64,000 nt of DNA from Chitinophaga sancti. Lineage in GTDB: Bacteria; Bacteroidota; Bacteroidia; Chitinophagales; Chitinophagaceae. Positions 26,193 to 37,065 of this stretch are shown here, piece after piece. Location: assembly GCF_034087045.1 (NCBI RefSeq), contig NZ_CP139247.1, forward strand, positions 8,086,001-8,150,000, given 5' to 3'. The notes beneath the pieces are model-generated. The model did no database searches. It had not been told where the DNA came from and saw only the letters and a program-made list of their open reading frames with translations. Position 1 is the stretch's first letter. Each line of letters begins with the position of its first letter. A program made the position numbers and the translations under genes.

Positions 26193-28007
26193 TTATCTTA
26201 CCTCATCCAAAATAGCATGATCCAACCCACTCACGACCTGTACCTCCGGCTTTATTAACTCCAACACCGCAATACTATTCTCCCCTTTCTTTAACCACTC
26301 CGCCGGCACAAACACCGTCTGCTGTGGGCCCACTTCCCAATACCTTCCTAAATTATGCCCATTCACCCAAACCACACCTTTCCCCCACTGGCTCATATCC
26401 AGGTATGTATCACCCACCGCATCCAGTTTAAAACCACCGGCTCTCAGCACCGGCTCATTCACCCCTACTTTACCCGCCTTCACTACCGGCACATCACTAA
26501 AGGGCAATGAATACATCTCCCATCCTTTCAGCTCCTTCCCACCAAATACCACACTTTCTGTAATCCCTTTCTTATTCTGCAACAAATAAGGTCCAAAATT
26601 GATCCTCCCTAAGTTCTCTACCAGGATCTCCAAACGAACCTTTCCTTTCGGTAATGTCACCTGCAAACTATCCTGCTTCAACCTTCTATCCAGCGTACCC
26701 ACTCTCTTTCCATTCACAAACACAATCCCATAATCCCTCAATGCATTTATCTTCAGCACACCCGCTTTACCACCATCTACCGTCGTTCTATATAAAACAA
26801 ATCCATACGCCTGTTTCAAATCTTCAAAAGTCAATGGGGTCGCATGCTTCACTGCCGCCGGCAATACACTAAATACCCCAGTCGCCTGTGTTAATGTAAC
26901 AGCAGGAATCGTAATCACACCCCTCTTCGCTGGCACGGCTGGCAATGTCTGCCCCGGTTGCAAATGCTTTGCTATCACCGCGCGGAACTGCATGTATTTT
27001 TCCGTAGCATTCCCCGCCTCATCCAATGGCGCATCGTAATCGTAACTACTTATCTGCGGCTCATAAGGATCCTTATCATTCGCATTCGCCCCATTCATAA
27101 ACCCACGCGTTGTACCGCCATGGAACATATACATGTTAATAGAAATACCCGCACTCAACACACTATCCAACCTACCCAGGTATTGCTGATAAGGTACGGT
27201 GTGATGTTTTGTACCCCACCAGTCAAACCATGCAGGATACCATTCAGCAATATAAAAAGGCCCTTTCCCGCCATGATTTTCGCGTATCAGTTTCTTTACC
27301 TTCACCGGGTTATCCTGCCCATTAATAGCCGGTAATAAGCCCGGTAAATGCCCGTTTTTAATCGCTGCTTCCGGATCGCAGGTAAACAGCAATCCATCAA
27401 AACCTGCGTCGACAAACATCTTCCTGTTTATATCCAGGTACTCCTTATCATCTGAATAAGAACCATACTCATTTTCAATCTGCACCATCAGTATATTCCC
27501 GCCATGATTCACCTGCAAGGGCGCCAACTGCTTACCCACCGCATGGATATAATTGCGGTAAGCCTCCAGGTAACGCGGATCTTTACTCCTCACTACCAAT
27601 CCTTTCTCATTCTGCAACCAATAAGGGTAGCCACCAAACTCCCACTCCGCACACACATAAGGACTTGGCCGCAGTACCACATACATCCCCTCCTCCTTCG
27701 CAATCTTCACAAACTCCGCAATATCATTATTGCCCGAAAACTCATAATGCCCCTTCTCCGGCTCATGCACATTCCAGAATACATAGGTACCAATGGTATT
27801 CAAACCCATCGACTTTGCCATCTGAATTCTGGCGCGCCATGCCTCACGTGGTACCCGGGGATAATGAATCTCACCCGAAATCATCTGAAAAGGATGCCCG
27901 TCCAGCAAAAAGGTACTGTCTCCCAACGCAAAAGTGTGTTGTGATTGCCCCATCCCCTGCATCCATAAAGCCATTAGGGCGATGATCGCTACGCTTATTT
28001 TTTTCAT
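26193..28007 (-). CDS. GH35 beta-galactosidase, secreted
   Basis: 604 residues. Signal peptide at 1-20 (ISVAIIALMALWMQGMG). The GH35 barrel begins FALGDSTFLLDGHPFQMISG and EIHYPRVPREAWRARIQMAK, with NTIGTYVFWNVHEP. The acid/base is Glu180 in QIENEYGSY and the nucleophile Glu255 in FYIAEWYPAWFDWWG. C-terminal beta domains include WGKGVVWVNGHNLGRYWEVG, typical of the family. It releases terminal beta-galactose in the periplasm. Last gene of PUL B, after SusC and SusD and under the likely control of the hybrid regulator upstream, so the PUL's substrate probably carries terminal beta-galactose. Confidence 0.93.
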   Translation of the reverse strand: MKKISVAIIALMALWMQGMGQSQHTFALGDSTFLLDGHPFQMISGEIHYPRVPREAWRARIQMAKSMGLNTIGTYVFWNVHEPEKGHYEFSGNNDIAEFVKIAKEEGMYVVLRPSPYVCAEWEFGGYPYWLQNEKGLVVRSKDPRYLEAYRNYIHAVGKQLAPLQVNHGGNILMVQIENEYGSYSDDKEYLDINRKMFVDAGFDGLLFTCDPEAAIKNGHLPGLLPAINGQDNPVKVKKLIRENHGGKGPFYIAEWYPAWFDWWGTKHHTVPYQQYLGRLDSVLSAGISINMYMFHGGTTRGFMNGANANDKDPYEPQISSYDYDAPLDEAGNATEKYMQFRAVIAKHLQPGQTLPAVPAKRGVITIPAVTLTQATGVFSVLPAAVKHATPLTFEDLKQAYGFVLYRTTVDGGKAGVLKINALRDYGIVFVNGKRVGTLDRRLKQDSLQVTLPKGKVRLEILVENLGRINFGPYLLQNKKGITESVVFGGKELKGWEMYSLPFSDVPVVKAGKVGVNEPVLRAGGFKLDAVGDTYLDMSQWGKGVVWVNGHNLGRYWEVGPQQTVFVPAEWLKKGENSIAVLELIKPEVQVVSGLDHAILDEVR

Positions 28008-28079
28008 CCTGTCTAAGTTTAATAAAACGCTATCATGATAATGCTACTATAAGGCCGCTAAAAGGCCATTATAAGGCTA

Positions 28080-28126
28080 CCAAAAGATCACTTCATTATC
28101 CCTGGGATATTGAGGTGACCTTTTGG
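28080..28126. terminator. Imperfect hairpin between SusD (B) and GH35
   Basis: CCAAAAGATCACTTCATTATCCC pairs with GGATATTGAGGTGACCTTTTGG with a few mismatches. CTTTTGG recurs three times in the following 30 bases. It could attenuate transcription between SusD and the GH35 gene, lowering GH35 expression. Confidence 0.5.
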
Positions 28127-28175
28127 TGCTCTTTTGGTGAACTTTTGGAGACCTATTGGCACCGGCATCACGCTA

Positions 28176-29837
28176 TTAGTACCCCGTATTCTGCGTCAAT
28201 TGACCATTAGAGGACAATATCTCAGATCTTGGAATTGGCAGCCAATAGTTCTTGTCAGCAAATAAACGTCCGGCCAGTGCTGTCTTCCTGGTATATGTAT
28301 ATACCCCGTTTGACTTCGTGATCGTCATACCATAAGCCGGCACATTCTCAGTCGTTGATGCAATTTTCCATCTTCTTACATCATAAAAACGATGCTCTTC
28401 AAATGCCAGCTCTACCTGTCTTTCCCGCTGGATAGCCGTTCTCATTTCTGCCTGTGTCAAACCTGTCGTCAATGCTGGTTGATTGACACTGCTACGCTGA
28501 CGAACCTGGTTCACAGCTGCATATACTGATGCATCTGGTCCCACTGCTTCATTCTGTGCTTCTGCATAGTTCAGCAGGATCTCTGCATAGCGGAAATAAA
28601 TCCAGGGTTGTAATCCTGCCACATTCCATGGGTTATCTATCGGATTGGTATCGTCCATGAACTTCTTCAGGTAATAACCTGTCTTGGATGTATTCCAGTT
28701 GGAATTACCATCCTGGCTATCTTTACCACCTGGTGTAAATGTTTCGATCGTACTGTTTCTATAGGTCGCACCATTGTACAGAATAGAAGCATAGAAACGC
28801 GCATCCCTGTTAGCATAAGGGTTTGCTGCATCATAACCGGAAGCCGCATCGGTGATAGGAAGACCAGTATTCATCTCATACGCATCTACTAAATTCTGCA
28901 ATGGTGTATTACCCGCCCAACCGCCATAACCATTTGGTCCGTTGGCAATTTCTAAACAGGTATGTCTTGCACCTATTACATATAGTCTTTCGAAAATGAT
29001 CTCTTTACTCGCTGAGTTCTTAAACAATCCACCATAGTCTGCATCAATAGAATACTGTCCCAGATCCATCACCGCTTTTGCAGCGGCAGCAGCATCTGCC
29101 CAGGTACCTACATTGTAAAGTGGACTTGCTGCATACAGTGTCAGTCTTGATTTCAGTGCCAGCGCCGCACCTTTGGTAGCACGACCCAATGCCCATGAAT
29201 CATCATTTGCTGATGGTAAATAATAAGCCGCTGAATCCATCTCCTTTATCGCATAATCCATACTTGTCTGCAAAGATGCACGGGTGTACAAAGATGCATC
29301 TGACAGATTATCCTCCAGGTTATACACACTATCACCCACCATCACTACCCCTCCATAGTTGCGGATCAGATCCTGATAACGGAACCCACGGATAAAGTGC
29401 AATTCACCTCTCAGCTTATTCCGCAGTCCTTCACTCATTGGCACCACCGCAATGTTGTTCAACGCATAGTTTACCTCCCTGATGCTACGATAGCTTCTGG
29501 CCCACAGTGTACCGGTAATGCCTGTATTTTCCGGCGCCAGCAAACCCTGTTGCACCAACCAGGTATTATCATCATTATTATAAATAGATTCATCTGAGAG
29601 TGAGCTCCACATCGCATATTCAAATCCTCTTCCAAAACCCGGAGGCGTACCTTCCGCTTCTTTATCCTGGAGCTTTACACCCATGTATCGGTTAATCACA
29701 TAGTCCTCAAACAAAAGGGAGTCGGACAACACTGCCACGTCAGACACACGGTCCGTAGGCACGATATCCAGGTAGTTCTTCTTGCAGGACACAAATCCTA
29801 TTGCCAGAAGGTATAAAAAATATTGAATCTTTCTCAT
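28176..29837 (-). CDS. SusD/RagB-family outer-membrane lipoprotein (PUL B)
   Basis: 553 residues. Lipobox LLAIGFVSC gives Cys18, then KKNYLDIVPTDRVSD. The SusD pattern includes RGFRYQDLIRNYGGVVMV near 150-167, WIYFRYAEILLNYAEAQNEA near 420-440, and REVQ-type end ERQVELAFEEHRFYDVRRW near 475-493. It acts as surface glycan-binding lid of the adjacent SusC, whose gene ends 18 bases upstream. The GH35 enzyme downstream suggests a galactoside ligand. Confidence 0.93.
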   Translation of the reverse strand: MRKIQYFLYLLAIGFVSCKKNYLDIVPTDRVSDVAVLSDSLLFEDYVINRYMGVKLQDKEAEGTPPGFGRGFEYAMWSSLSDESIYNNDDNTWLVQQGLLAPENTGITGTLWARSYRSIREVNYALNNIAVVPMSEGLRNKLRGELHFIRGFRYQDLIRNYGGVVMVGDSVYNLEDNLSDASLYTRASLQTSMDYAIKEMDSAAYYLPSANDDSWALGRATKGAALALKSRLTLYAASPLYNVGTWADAAAAAKAVMDLGQYSIDADYGGLFKNSASKEIIFERLYVIGARHTCLEIANGPNGYGGWAGNTPLQNLVDAYEMNTGLPITDAASGYDAANPYANRDARFYASILYNGATYRNSTIETFTPGGKDSQDGNSNWNTSKTGYYLKKFMDDTNPIDNPWNVAGLQPWIYFRYAEILLNYAEAQNEAVGPDASVYAAVNQVRQRSSVNQPALTTGLTQAEMRTAIQRERQVELAFEEHRFYDVRRWKIASTTENVPAYGMTITKSNGVYTYTRKTALAGRLFADKNYWLPIPRSEILSSNGQLTQNTGY

Positions 29838-29855
29838 GACCGTAATTTTTCAGAA

Positions 29856-32800
29856 TTAAAACTTAACATTCAGCCCCAGGTTCACAATACGCTGTTGCGG
29901 ATAGAACTGTCCGCTGCTGCTGTTTCCTTCCGGATCGTAATCTTTCACCTTTGTAATAGTGAACAGGTTGTAAGCGCTGGCATACACACGGAGTGCACTG
30001 ATCTTTGCCCTGTTCAGCAAAGTTGCATTGATGGTATAACCCAACTCTACGTTCTTCAAACGGAGAAAGGAAGCATTGTTCAGCCAGAAATTGTTCGCAT
30101 ACAAACCACCATTTACGGAAGATGATGCACGGGTATCTACTCTTGGATAAGTTCCATCTGTATGGGTTGGGCTCCAACGGTTATCTGCCCAGCTGCTGTA
30201 GAAGTTGCCGATAGTACCTGATTCAGGCAGTACATACTGACTTACATGTGTCTGCCCTGCAAATACGACTGATGCATCGAAACCTTTGTATGCTCCATTC
30301 AACAGTATACCATAAGTGATTTCAGGAATGTTGCCATACTTTGTTCTTGTCTGGTCATCAGCTGTGATCGCTCCATCTTTGTTGTAATCCTCGTAGATCA
30401 GATCACCCAGTTGTGCATTGGCCAGGTGTGGATATTTATCCAGATCTTCCTGTGTTCTGAATATACCAATTGCATTATATAACAAAGAAGTGTTCATCGG
30501 ACGACCGGTTTGACGCTGGTAATCGAGTGTACCAGACGCTTCGTCGATGTAGATGATCTTGCTCTTTGCATAAGTGATGTTGGTATTGATACCATAACGG
30601 AAGCCACCTTTCGTCACATTGTTGTAGCCAAGTGTTGCTTCAATACCATTACTGTTTACCTTACCAATGTTCTCTGCAGGCACCAACGGATCGGAACCAT
30701 AAGGGTTTACGATACCTGAAGTACCCGGAATAGAAGCATTGCGCTGGGTGAGGATATCAGAACGTTTCTGCTGGAAGTAAATAAACTCTACGTTGAAATG
30801 ATCCAGGAATATCGCATTCAGACCTACGTCCAGTTTCTTCGCTACTTCCCAGGTTATATTCTGATTAGCCAGTTTAGTGAGGTCAATACCCGCATGTACC
30901 GCATCCCCGATTACATACTGACTGTTGAAAGAGTAGTTGTCAAAGTACTGGAACAGGGAGATATTATCATTACCCAATGATCCATAAGATCCACGGAGTT
31001 TCAGGTCATTGATGAACTTCACGCCCTTAAACCATGGCTCCTGTGAAATGCGGTAACCAGCAGAGATAGATGGGAAGAAACCATACTGATGCCCGCTTGG
31101 GAATGCAGAAGATCCATCTACACGTGCCTGCGCTTCTACCAGGTATTTCTCCTGGTAGTTGTACGCCAGTTTACCGAAATAACTCTTACGGGTAAAGTTA
31201 TAGCTGTTACCAGAGTTATTTTTATCTTCACTGGCAGGACCACCCTGTGACAGTTCCGGTGTAGTAGATGATGGGAAGTTCATGCGGTATGCACCCAGTG
31301 AATCCTGAGAAGTTTTACTTTGCTCATAAGCGACAAACGCAGCGATGTTGTGCTTACCAAACTGATGTGCATAGTTCAGCTTGATGTTGGACACCATCAT
31401 GGTTCTGTTTAATTGTCCTTCTGACAAAGTAGCCAACCCGTTTGAACCGCCTACGATTGTCTTATCGTAAGCTCCGGTTGTTGAATTGTAGTTGTATACG
31501 GAATAAGGTTTGCTGAATGTCTTGATGAAACTCCAGGATTTGTCGATAGAATAAAATCCATCCAGTGATAACCCTTCTACCCCAGGAATCTGGTATGCAC
31601 CTTTCAGTATACCATTAAATACCTGTGTAGGGTTGCGGCTGGTTCCACCTATGCTGGTGCCTATCAGTGCAGGGTTACTACCTTCTATACCATAAGTAGG
31701 TAATCCATTAGGGTAGTAAGGTGCAATGGTAGGATAAGCTCTGTAAATAGCGCGGAATATGTCGCCGGCACCGGTTACAGGGTAGTTACGATCTTCCTCT
31801 CTGCCGCTGAGGTACAGACTTACTTTCAGTCTTTTAGTCACATCCGCATCGATGTTGGAACGGAAGTTATACTGATTGTACTTTGTCGCACCATGTTTAT
31901 ATAAACCATCCTGGCTGATCGTACCCAGAGAAGCATAATATCTTACATCAGTCGTACCACCACTTACTGCCAGGTTATGCTGCTGCTGTGTCGCTGATTT
32001 TTTCAGCACCACTTTCTGCCAGTCAGTATTAGGGTAGTTCAGCGGATCAGAACCATCTCTGAATTTCTGAATCTCTTCGTCTGTATAATACTGGTTCATG
32101 CCACCTGCCGGATCGGTGTAATAAGCGATCTCATTCTGGATGGCAGCAAAAGTGGGTGCATCCGCCATTTTTGGCAAACGGGTAGGTGAAGAAAAACCCT
32201 GGTTAAAGGTGTAATTGATCACCGGCTTACCGGTTTTACCTCTCTTGGTGGTAACGAGGATCACACCATTCGCTGCACGACTACCATATACTGCAGCAGA
32301 AGCGTCTTTCAGTACGCTGATGCTTTCAATATCGTTAGGGTCCAGCCTTGATAAACCACCGATCTGACCTGGTACACCATCTACCACTACAAGTACATCG
32401 TTGTTACCGGTAGTACCCAGACCTCTGATGTAAATGTTGGAATTGTCATAACCCGGTTCACCAGCGCGGTTGTTTGCGATCACACCAGAGAAACGGCCTG
32501 CGAGTGAGTTGGATACATTGGGTTGCGGACTTCTTACAATGTCCGCTCCTTTTACGACGGAGATTGATCCGGTCAGGGTCTCCTTTTTCTGGGTACCATA
32601 ACCTACTACCACCACTTCGCCCACTGTCTGCGCGTTTTCACTCAGGGTTGCATTCACAGAAGGGCCTGCAACGGCGATAGACTGTGCAGCGTAAGACATG
32701 TGATTGAAAATAAGGGTATCTCCCTGTTTAGCAGTGACGGTATAGTGACCATTGATGTCGGTCACAGCCCCCTGGTTAGTCCCTTTAACTTTCACTGTTA

Positions 32801-32954
32801 CACCCGGAACTGGTTGTCCCCCGGACACCACTTTACCGGAAATTTTGCCCTCCTGGGCCTGCGCAATAAATACAGGGAACATGAATACTAAAAGCAATGA
32901 CAGTCGCAGAAACAAGGGCAACTGCCGCACGTGCCTGTGCAAGACTTTTTTCAT
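29856..32954 (-). CDS. SusC-like TonB-dependent outer-membrane transporter (PUL B)
   Basis: 1032 residues. Signal peptide to about 34 (LLVFMFPVFIAQAQ), CarboxypepD_reg-like domain (ISGKVVSGGQPVPGVTVKV), the canonical bridge VVVVGYGTQKKETLTGSIS, plug elements IRGLGTTGNNDVLVVVDG and SAAVYGSRAANGVILVTTK, and a barrel ending LGLNVKF. It imports oligosaccharides trapped with the SusD partner. The gene starts about 130 bases after the hybrid two-component gene, with a terminator in between, so it probably has its own promoter activated by that regulator. Confidence 0.95.
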   Translation of the reverse strand: MKKVLHRHVRQLPLFLRLSLLLVFMFPVFIAQAQEGKISGKVVSGGQPVPGVTVKVKGTNQGAVTDINGHYTVTAKQGDTLIFNHMSYAAQSIAVAGPSVNATLSENAQTVGEVVVVGYGTQKKETLTGSISVVKGADIVRSPQPNVSNSLAGRFSGVIANNRAGEPGYDNSNIYIRGLGTTGNNDVLVVVDGVPGQIGGLSRLDPNDIESISVLKDASAAVYGSRAANGVILVTTKRGKTGKPVINYTFNQGFSSPTRLPKMADAPTFAAIQNEIAYYTDPAGGMNQYYTDEEIQKFRDGSDPLNYPNTDWQKVVLKKSATQQQHNLAVSGGTTDVRYYASLGTISQDGLYKHGATKYNQYNFRSNIDADVTKRLKVSLYLSGREEDRNYPVTGAGDIFRAIYRAYPTIAPYYPNGLPTYGIEGSNPALIGTSIGGTSRNPTQVFNGILKGAYQIPGVEGLSLDGFYSIDKSWSFIKTFSKPYSVYNYNSTTGAYDKTIVGGSNGLATLSEGQLNRTMMVSNIKLNYAHQFGKHNIAAFVAYEQSKTSQDSLGAYRMNFPSSTTPELSQGGPASEDKNNSGNSYNFTRKSYFGKLAYNYQEKYLVEAQARVDGSSAFPSGHQYGFFPSISAGYRISQEPWFKGVKFINDLKLRGSYGSLGNDNISLFQYFDNYSFNSQYVIGDAVHAGIDLTKLANQNITWEVAKKLDVGLNAIFLDHFNVEFIYFQQKRSDILTQRNASIPGTSGIVNPYGSDPLVPAENIGKVNSNGIEATLGYNNVTKGGFRYGINTNITYAKSKIIYIDEASGTLDYQRQTGRPMNTSLLYNAIGIFRTQEDLDKYPHLANAQLGDLIYEDYNKDGAITADDQTRTKYGNIPEITYGILLNGAYKGFDASVVFAGQTHVSQYVLPESGTIGNFYSSWADNRWSPTHTDGTYPRVDTRASSSVNGGLYANNFWLNNASFLRLKNVELGYTINATLLNRAKISALRVYASAYNLFTITKVKDYDPEGNSSSGQFYPQQRIVNLGLNVKF

Positions 32955-33030
32955 AACGGAATTCTGTTTGGATGAGTAAACGGTTGATTATCAGTTTTTC
33001 ATTGATCAACGATAAGGGCAAATTAGGGAC

Positions 33031-33057
33031 TTTACCCCCCTTGGGAAGGGGGGTAAA
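33031..33057 (-). terminator. Hairpin in the region upstream of SusC (B)
   Basis: TTTACCCCCC pairs perfectly with GGGGGGTAAA around a 7-base loop, 31 bases past the stop of the hybrid regulator. It would end the regulator transcript. Lying in the SusC leader's upstream side, it is not part of the SusC transcript if the promoter is downstream of it. Confidence 0.65.
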
Positions 33058-33087
33058 TCATTTAAAAAAGGGGGGAAATTCGTTCAA

Positions 33088-36000
33088 TTAGCCCTCTTTT
33101 ACGATCGTAAGGTCCTGGTTAAAAGAGTGGCGATACCTCTTTACATATTCGGATGGGTTCATACCAAAAAGCTTTACAAATTGCTCTCTGAAGTACTTCA
33201 CATCGCCTATGCCTACCTCAAAAGCTGCCTGGTTGATGGTATAATCTTCCCTTATCATCAGCATCGCCGCTTTTCGAAGTCGAATAGAACGGATAAAGGC
33301 ATTGATCGTCTGACCGGAAATGGATTTTACCTTTTTGTATAAGCTGGAATGACTCATGCCAATAGCCTGCGTGAAGGTTTTAATTGAGAAATCCTCATTC
33401 CCCAGGTTGGATTCTATAATACTGATACAATTATTGAGGAAGTCCCGGTAGGCAGCGGGAACTTTGACTGTACTCTTTTGTAAGGTGATGCTGTCCAGGA
33501 AGTATTGGCGAAGCAGGTTCCTGTTTTTCAGAAGGGTCTGTACCTTGGCCAGTAACAGGTCTTTATCAAATGGTTTGGTGATGTAATCGTCCGCACCTTC
33601 TTCTATCCCTTTGATTTTCAGGTCATGGGCAGAGGTCAGGAGGATCACGGGAATGTGGCTCAGGGCTTCTGTATTTTTGATTTTGGTACAGAGTTCCAAT
33701 CCGTCCATACCCGGCATTTGCACATCACTGATTACAAGATCCGGGAGTTGCTTCTGTACCATGGCAAATCCGTCATCCCCGTTTTCTGCTTCATATATTA
33801 TATAATGGTCAGAAAATAACTGCCGGAGGTACGCCCGGATGTCAGCATTGTCATCGATGCAAAGCAGGGATTTTTTCTCCGTGACCATTTCTTCAGGCAG
33901 GAGTTTTTCTTCTTTTTTTACAGGTACAGTCGTTTCTTCCATCAGTTCCTGCAAAATGGCAGAACGCTCATTGGTGGCAAAGTCATACCCGGTGAGATGA
34001 CCAAGCCCTTTGCGCAAACGAATGACGAAAGTGGTGCCTTCCTGCTGACGGCTATGGTAAGTGATACTACCATGATGACTTTCAATAAAATGCTTCACGA
34101 GATAAAGGCCAATGCCGAAACCTGTCTGACGCCCACCCACCCTGCTGAATTTATCAAAGATGCGGTTACCGGTAGTAATAGGAATACCACAACCGGAATC
34201 CTGTATGGAGATTTCCACTTCTGTGAATAACTCACGGATTTTAAAGACCACCTTTCCACCATCAGGGGTAAATTTGAAAGCATTGGACAACAAATTGAAT
34301 AAAGCCACCTCCATCTTCTCATCATCTACATACATTTCGATCGGGCATTGGCCACCTTCGAACTGGTAGTCGATATTTTTGAGTCTTGCCTGCTGAGAGA
34401 AACACAAAAAAGCTTCTTTACATAGCTCCACAATATCCAGTCTATTGATTTTCAATGTATCTCCACCTGAATCAGCTTTCCTGAACAGGAGTAACTGATC
34501 CACTAAACTGAGTAGTCTGCGTGCATTTCTATAGACAATACTGAGTTCCGGGTCCTGGGTGTATGCTTTAAGAGGATTGATAATCAAGCTCAAAGGTGTT
34601 CTAAACTCATGTGAAATATGAGTAAAGAAAGATAACTTCTTCTCATTCAGTTCTTTTTCTTTCTCATTTTCCAGGTGCGCAAGCCGGATTTCGTAATTAA
34701 GGCGTTCCTGCCTGGAGCGATAACGCATAAAAACATATAACAGACCTCCTATTGCCACGGTATATAATAAGTATGCCCACCAGCTTCTGTACCAGGGTGG
34801 CAATACAATAATGCGGACCGTGCTGATCTCTGGGCCCCAACGCCCTTCGGCACTGGTGGCTTTGATTTTAAAAATATATGTGCCTTCCTGCAGACGGGTA
34901 TAATTTGCGGTGCGTGCTTCACCGACATAGTTCCATTGTTTATCCCAGCCTTCCAGGCGGTAGGCATAATTGATCTTGTCCGGAGAGGTATATTCCAGGG
35001 CGACGAAGTCCAGGGAAATAGCAGCTTTGTCGTAAGGGATCTTTAATTCCTCTACATTTTCAAGCGCGCTTTTGGAAATATATTTGCCTTCCTGTTCAAC
35101 AGGGGTATTGCTAATTCTGATACCAGTGAGGAATACCGGCGGCAAAGTAGTCTGATCATAAATGCTATCCGGGAAAAAGACATTGAAGCCTTTGATACCC
35201 CCGAACATACATTCACCGGTGCTGAGTTTCAGTGCCGCATTGTAGCTGAACTGGTTACTTTGCAGGCCATCAGATTGTGAGAAACTACGACAGATTTTTG
35301 TCTGCGGGTTGAACCTGGCCAGACCATTGAAAGTGCTGAGCCAAAGATCGCCGCTGTTATCTTCGATAATTCGCAGAATAGCGTTGCTGGGTAAACCGTC
35401 TGTTTCTGTATAGCGAATAAAACGGCCCGTTTGTTTATTGAATTGTAATAAGCCACCGCCATCTGTGCCTACCCAGAAGTTGCCATGCTTATCCTCGTGA
35501 ATACTGCGTACGGTGTAACCAATGTGGAAAACCTTGTGTTGTTTGCGTGCCCTGTCTATAGAGATCAGGTCCTGGTAGTTACCACCCCACAGATGTCCCT
35601 GGGCATCTTCGGCCAGGCATTGGATATTGATAAGGGTATTGTCAAAAAGTTCGAACTGGTTGGTAGTTCTGTTGAAAGTATAGAGGGTACCATTATTAGT
35701 GGTACTGGCCCATATCTGTTTTTGTGCATCTTCGTATACCACCCATACATTGTTTTCAATAGCATTGGTAATAGGGTTGTTGCAATGAAAATGCTCGAAG
35801 GAGTTACTGCCTTTTTTATACCTGTTGATGCCGCCGAACCAGGTGGATACCCAGATATCATCCTGCGCATCACGAAGAATGCAGGTGATAAAGTTGCTAC
35901 TGATAGCGTTGGGTTTGGTAGCATCGGCAGTGAAAGCTGTGAATTGATTATGAGGTCTGTCCCAGTGCTTGAGACCTCCGCCATCAGTGCCTATCCAGAT

Positions 36001-37065
36001 ATCGTTATTCACTCCTTCGCAGAAGGAAAGGATAAAGTTGCACACCGTATTTTCTCCATTGAAACGATGGAGTTCGAATGGATTACGGCGAGGAGCGACA
36101 ATGCTGATACCACCTCTTAAAGTGCCGATCCACATACGGCCTTCTCTATCTTCATAAACAGCATACACCGCATTACTGTTTAATTGACACTTATTTATAT
36201 TTTCACGCGAAGAGACGATGAAGACACCTGCCCCGTCAGAGGCTACCCAGATCCTGCCGTTTTTGTCAATGCAGAGGCCTACGACTTTGTTGTGGGTCTG
36301 GATGTAATTTTCGGAAAAAGAATTATTAGTAAGACTGTATCGAAACAGGCCATTATCAGTACCTAACCATAGGCCACCCTGCAGATCGCTACGAAGACAG
36401 TTTGCCTGGCGGATGCTCTGGTTGATGATTTGCAGGGATTGTGTTTTGGGATTGTATTTGCAAAGGCCAATGTCCTGAACAAATACAAAAGCAGTATTGT
36501 GGTCAAAGTCGATACCGGTCACTTCGTAATTGGTAAGGGTAGTTGTATATTGAATGATGGGTACCTGGATACCGGCATATACATTTTCATGAAATAATAA
36601 GAGGCCGTCACGTTCCGTACCTGCTAAGACGGTTTTTCCACTATCGCCGGCGCGGATGATGTGGATAACGCCGATTTCAGGGCGGGGAGTGGGGCTTTTA
36701 TAAGGGGTAAAACGGGCGGTGGTAAATTGCTCATTGACGGGATTGAATACACTAATACCCTTGCGCCCCCCGAGCCAGATACGGTGGAGGTAGTCGCCTT
36801 CGATCGTGAAATTCCCGTTATCATTGAGGGAAGTGGTGTCGCCGATTTTATTGCGGAAGATGCGGAATTTGTAGCCATCGAAGCGGTTGAGGCCATCGTA
36901 AGTACAGATCCACATGAAGCCTTTGTAATCCTGGTATACGTTCATGACGGCGTTATTGGATAAGCCGTTTTCAATACCGAGGTTTCTTATAGGTTCGTCG
37001 TTGGCATACAGCGTAATGTATAAAAAGCAGCAACAGAACGGCAGTAGCATCCGGAACAATTTCAT
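33088..37065 (-). CDS. Hybrid two-component system sensor/regulator (HTCS)
   Basis: 1325 residues in one chain. Signal peptide (LLPFCCCFLYITLYA), about fourteen Reg_prop propeller repeats (GLSNNAVMNVYQDYKGFMWI, then GGLWLGTDNGLFRY and others), a Y_Y_Y domain around 690-755 (YAYRLEGWDKQWNYVGEA), one membrane helix near 760-782 (WWAYLLYTVAIGGLLYVF), HisKA with phospho-acceptor His819 in THISHEFRTPLS, HATPase, a receiver with Asp1114 in VISDVQMPGMDG, and an AraC-type HTH at the C-terminus. It senses an oligosaccharide in the periplasm and activates the adjacent PUL. Same strand as SusC/SusD/GH35 of PUL B, directly upstream. Confidence 0.96.
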   Translation of the reverse strand: MKLFRMLLPFCCCFLYITLYANDEPIRNLGIENGLSNNAVMNVYQDYKGFMWICTYDGLNRFDGYKFRIFRNKIGDTTSLNDNGNFTIEGDYLHRIWLGGRKGISVFNPVNEQFTTARFTPYKSPTPRPEIGVIHIIRAGDSGKTVLAGTERDGLLLFHENVYAGIQVPIIQYTTTLTNYEVTGIDFDHNTAFVFVQDIGLCKYNPKTQSLQIINQSIRQANCLRSDLQGGLWLGTDNGLFRYSLTNNSFSENYIQTHNKVVGLCIDKNGRIWVASDGAGVFIVSSRENINKCQLNSNAVYAVYEDREGRMWIGTLRGGISIVAPRRNPFELHRFNGENTVCNFILSFCEGVNNDIWIGTDGGGLKHWDRPHNQFTAFTADATKPNAISSNFITCILRDAQDDIWVSTWFGGINRYKKGSNSFEHFHCNNPITNAIENNVWVVYEDAQKQIWASTTNNGTLYTFNRTTNQFELFDNTLINIQCLAEDAQGHLWGGNYQDLISIDRARKQHKVFHIGYTVRSIHEDKHGNFWVGTDGGGLLQFNKQTGRFIRYTETDGLPSNAILRIIEDNSGDLWLSTFNGLARFNPQTKICRSFSQSDGLQSNQFSYNAALKLSTGECMFGGIKGFNVFFPDSIYDQTTLPPVFLTGIRISNTPVEQEGKYISKSALENVEELKIPYDKAAISLDFVALEYTSPDKINYAYRLEGWDKQWNYVGEARTANYTRLQEGTYIFKIKATSAEGRWGPEISTVRIIVLPPWYRSWWAYLLYTVAIGGLLYVFMRYRSRQERLNYEIRLAHLENEKEKELNEKKLSFFTHISHEFRTPLSLIINPLKAYTQDPELSIVYRNARRLLSLVDQLLLFRKADSGGDTLKINRLDIVELCKEAFLCFSQQARLKNIDYQFEGGQCPIEMYVDDEKMEVALFNLLSNAFKFTPDGGKVVFKIRELFTEVEISIQDSGCGIPITTGNRIFDKFSRVGGRQTGFGIGLYLVKHFIESHHGSITYHSRQQEGTTFVIRLRKGLGHLTGYDFATNERSAILQELMEETTVPVKKEEKLLPEEMVTEKKSLLCIDDNADIRAYLRQLFSDHYIIYEAENGDDGFAMVQKQLPDLVISDVQMPGMDGLELCTKIKNTEALSHIPVILLTSAHDLKIKGIEEGADDYITKPFDKDLLLAKVQTLLKNRNLLRQYFLDSITLQKSTVKVPAAYRDFLNNCISIIESNLGNEDFSIKTFTQAIGMSHSSLYKKVKSISGQTINAFIRSIRLRKAAMLMIREDYTINQAAFEVGIGDVKYFREQFVKLFGMNPSEYVKRYRHSFNQDLTIVKEG

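Noticed and set aside
35485..36120. 211-residue plus-strand frame inside the HTCS gene
   Set aside because: Antisense to well-conserved propeller repeats; no domain.
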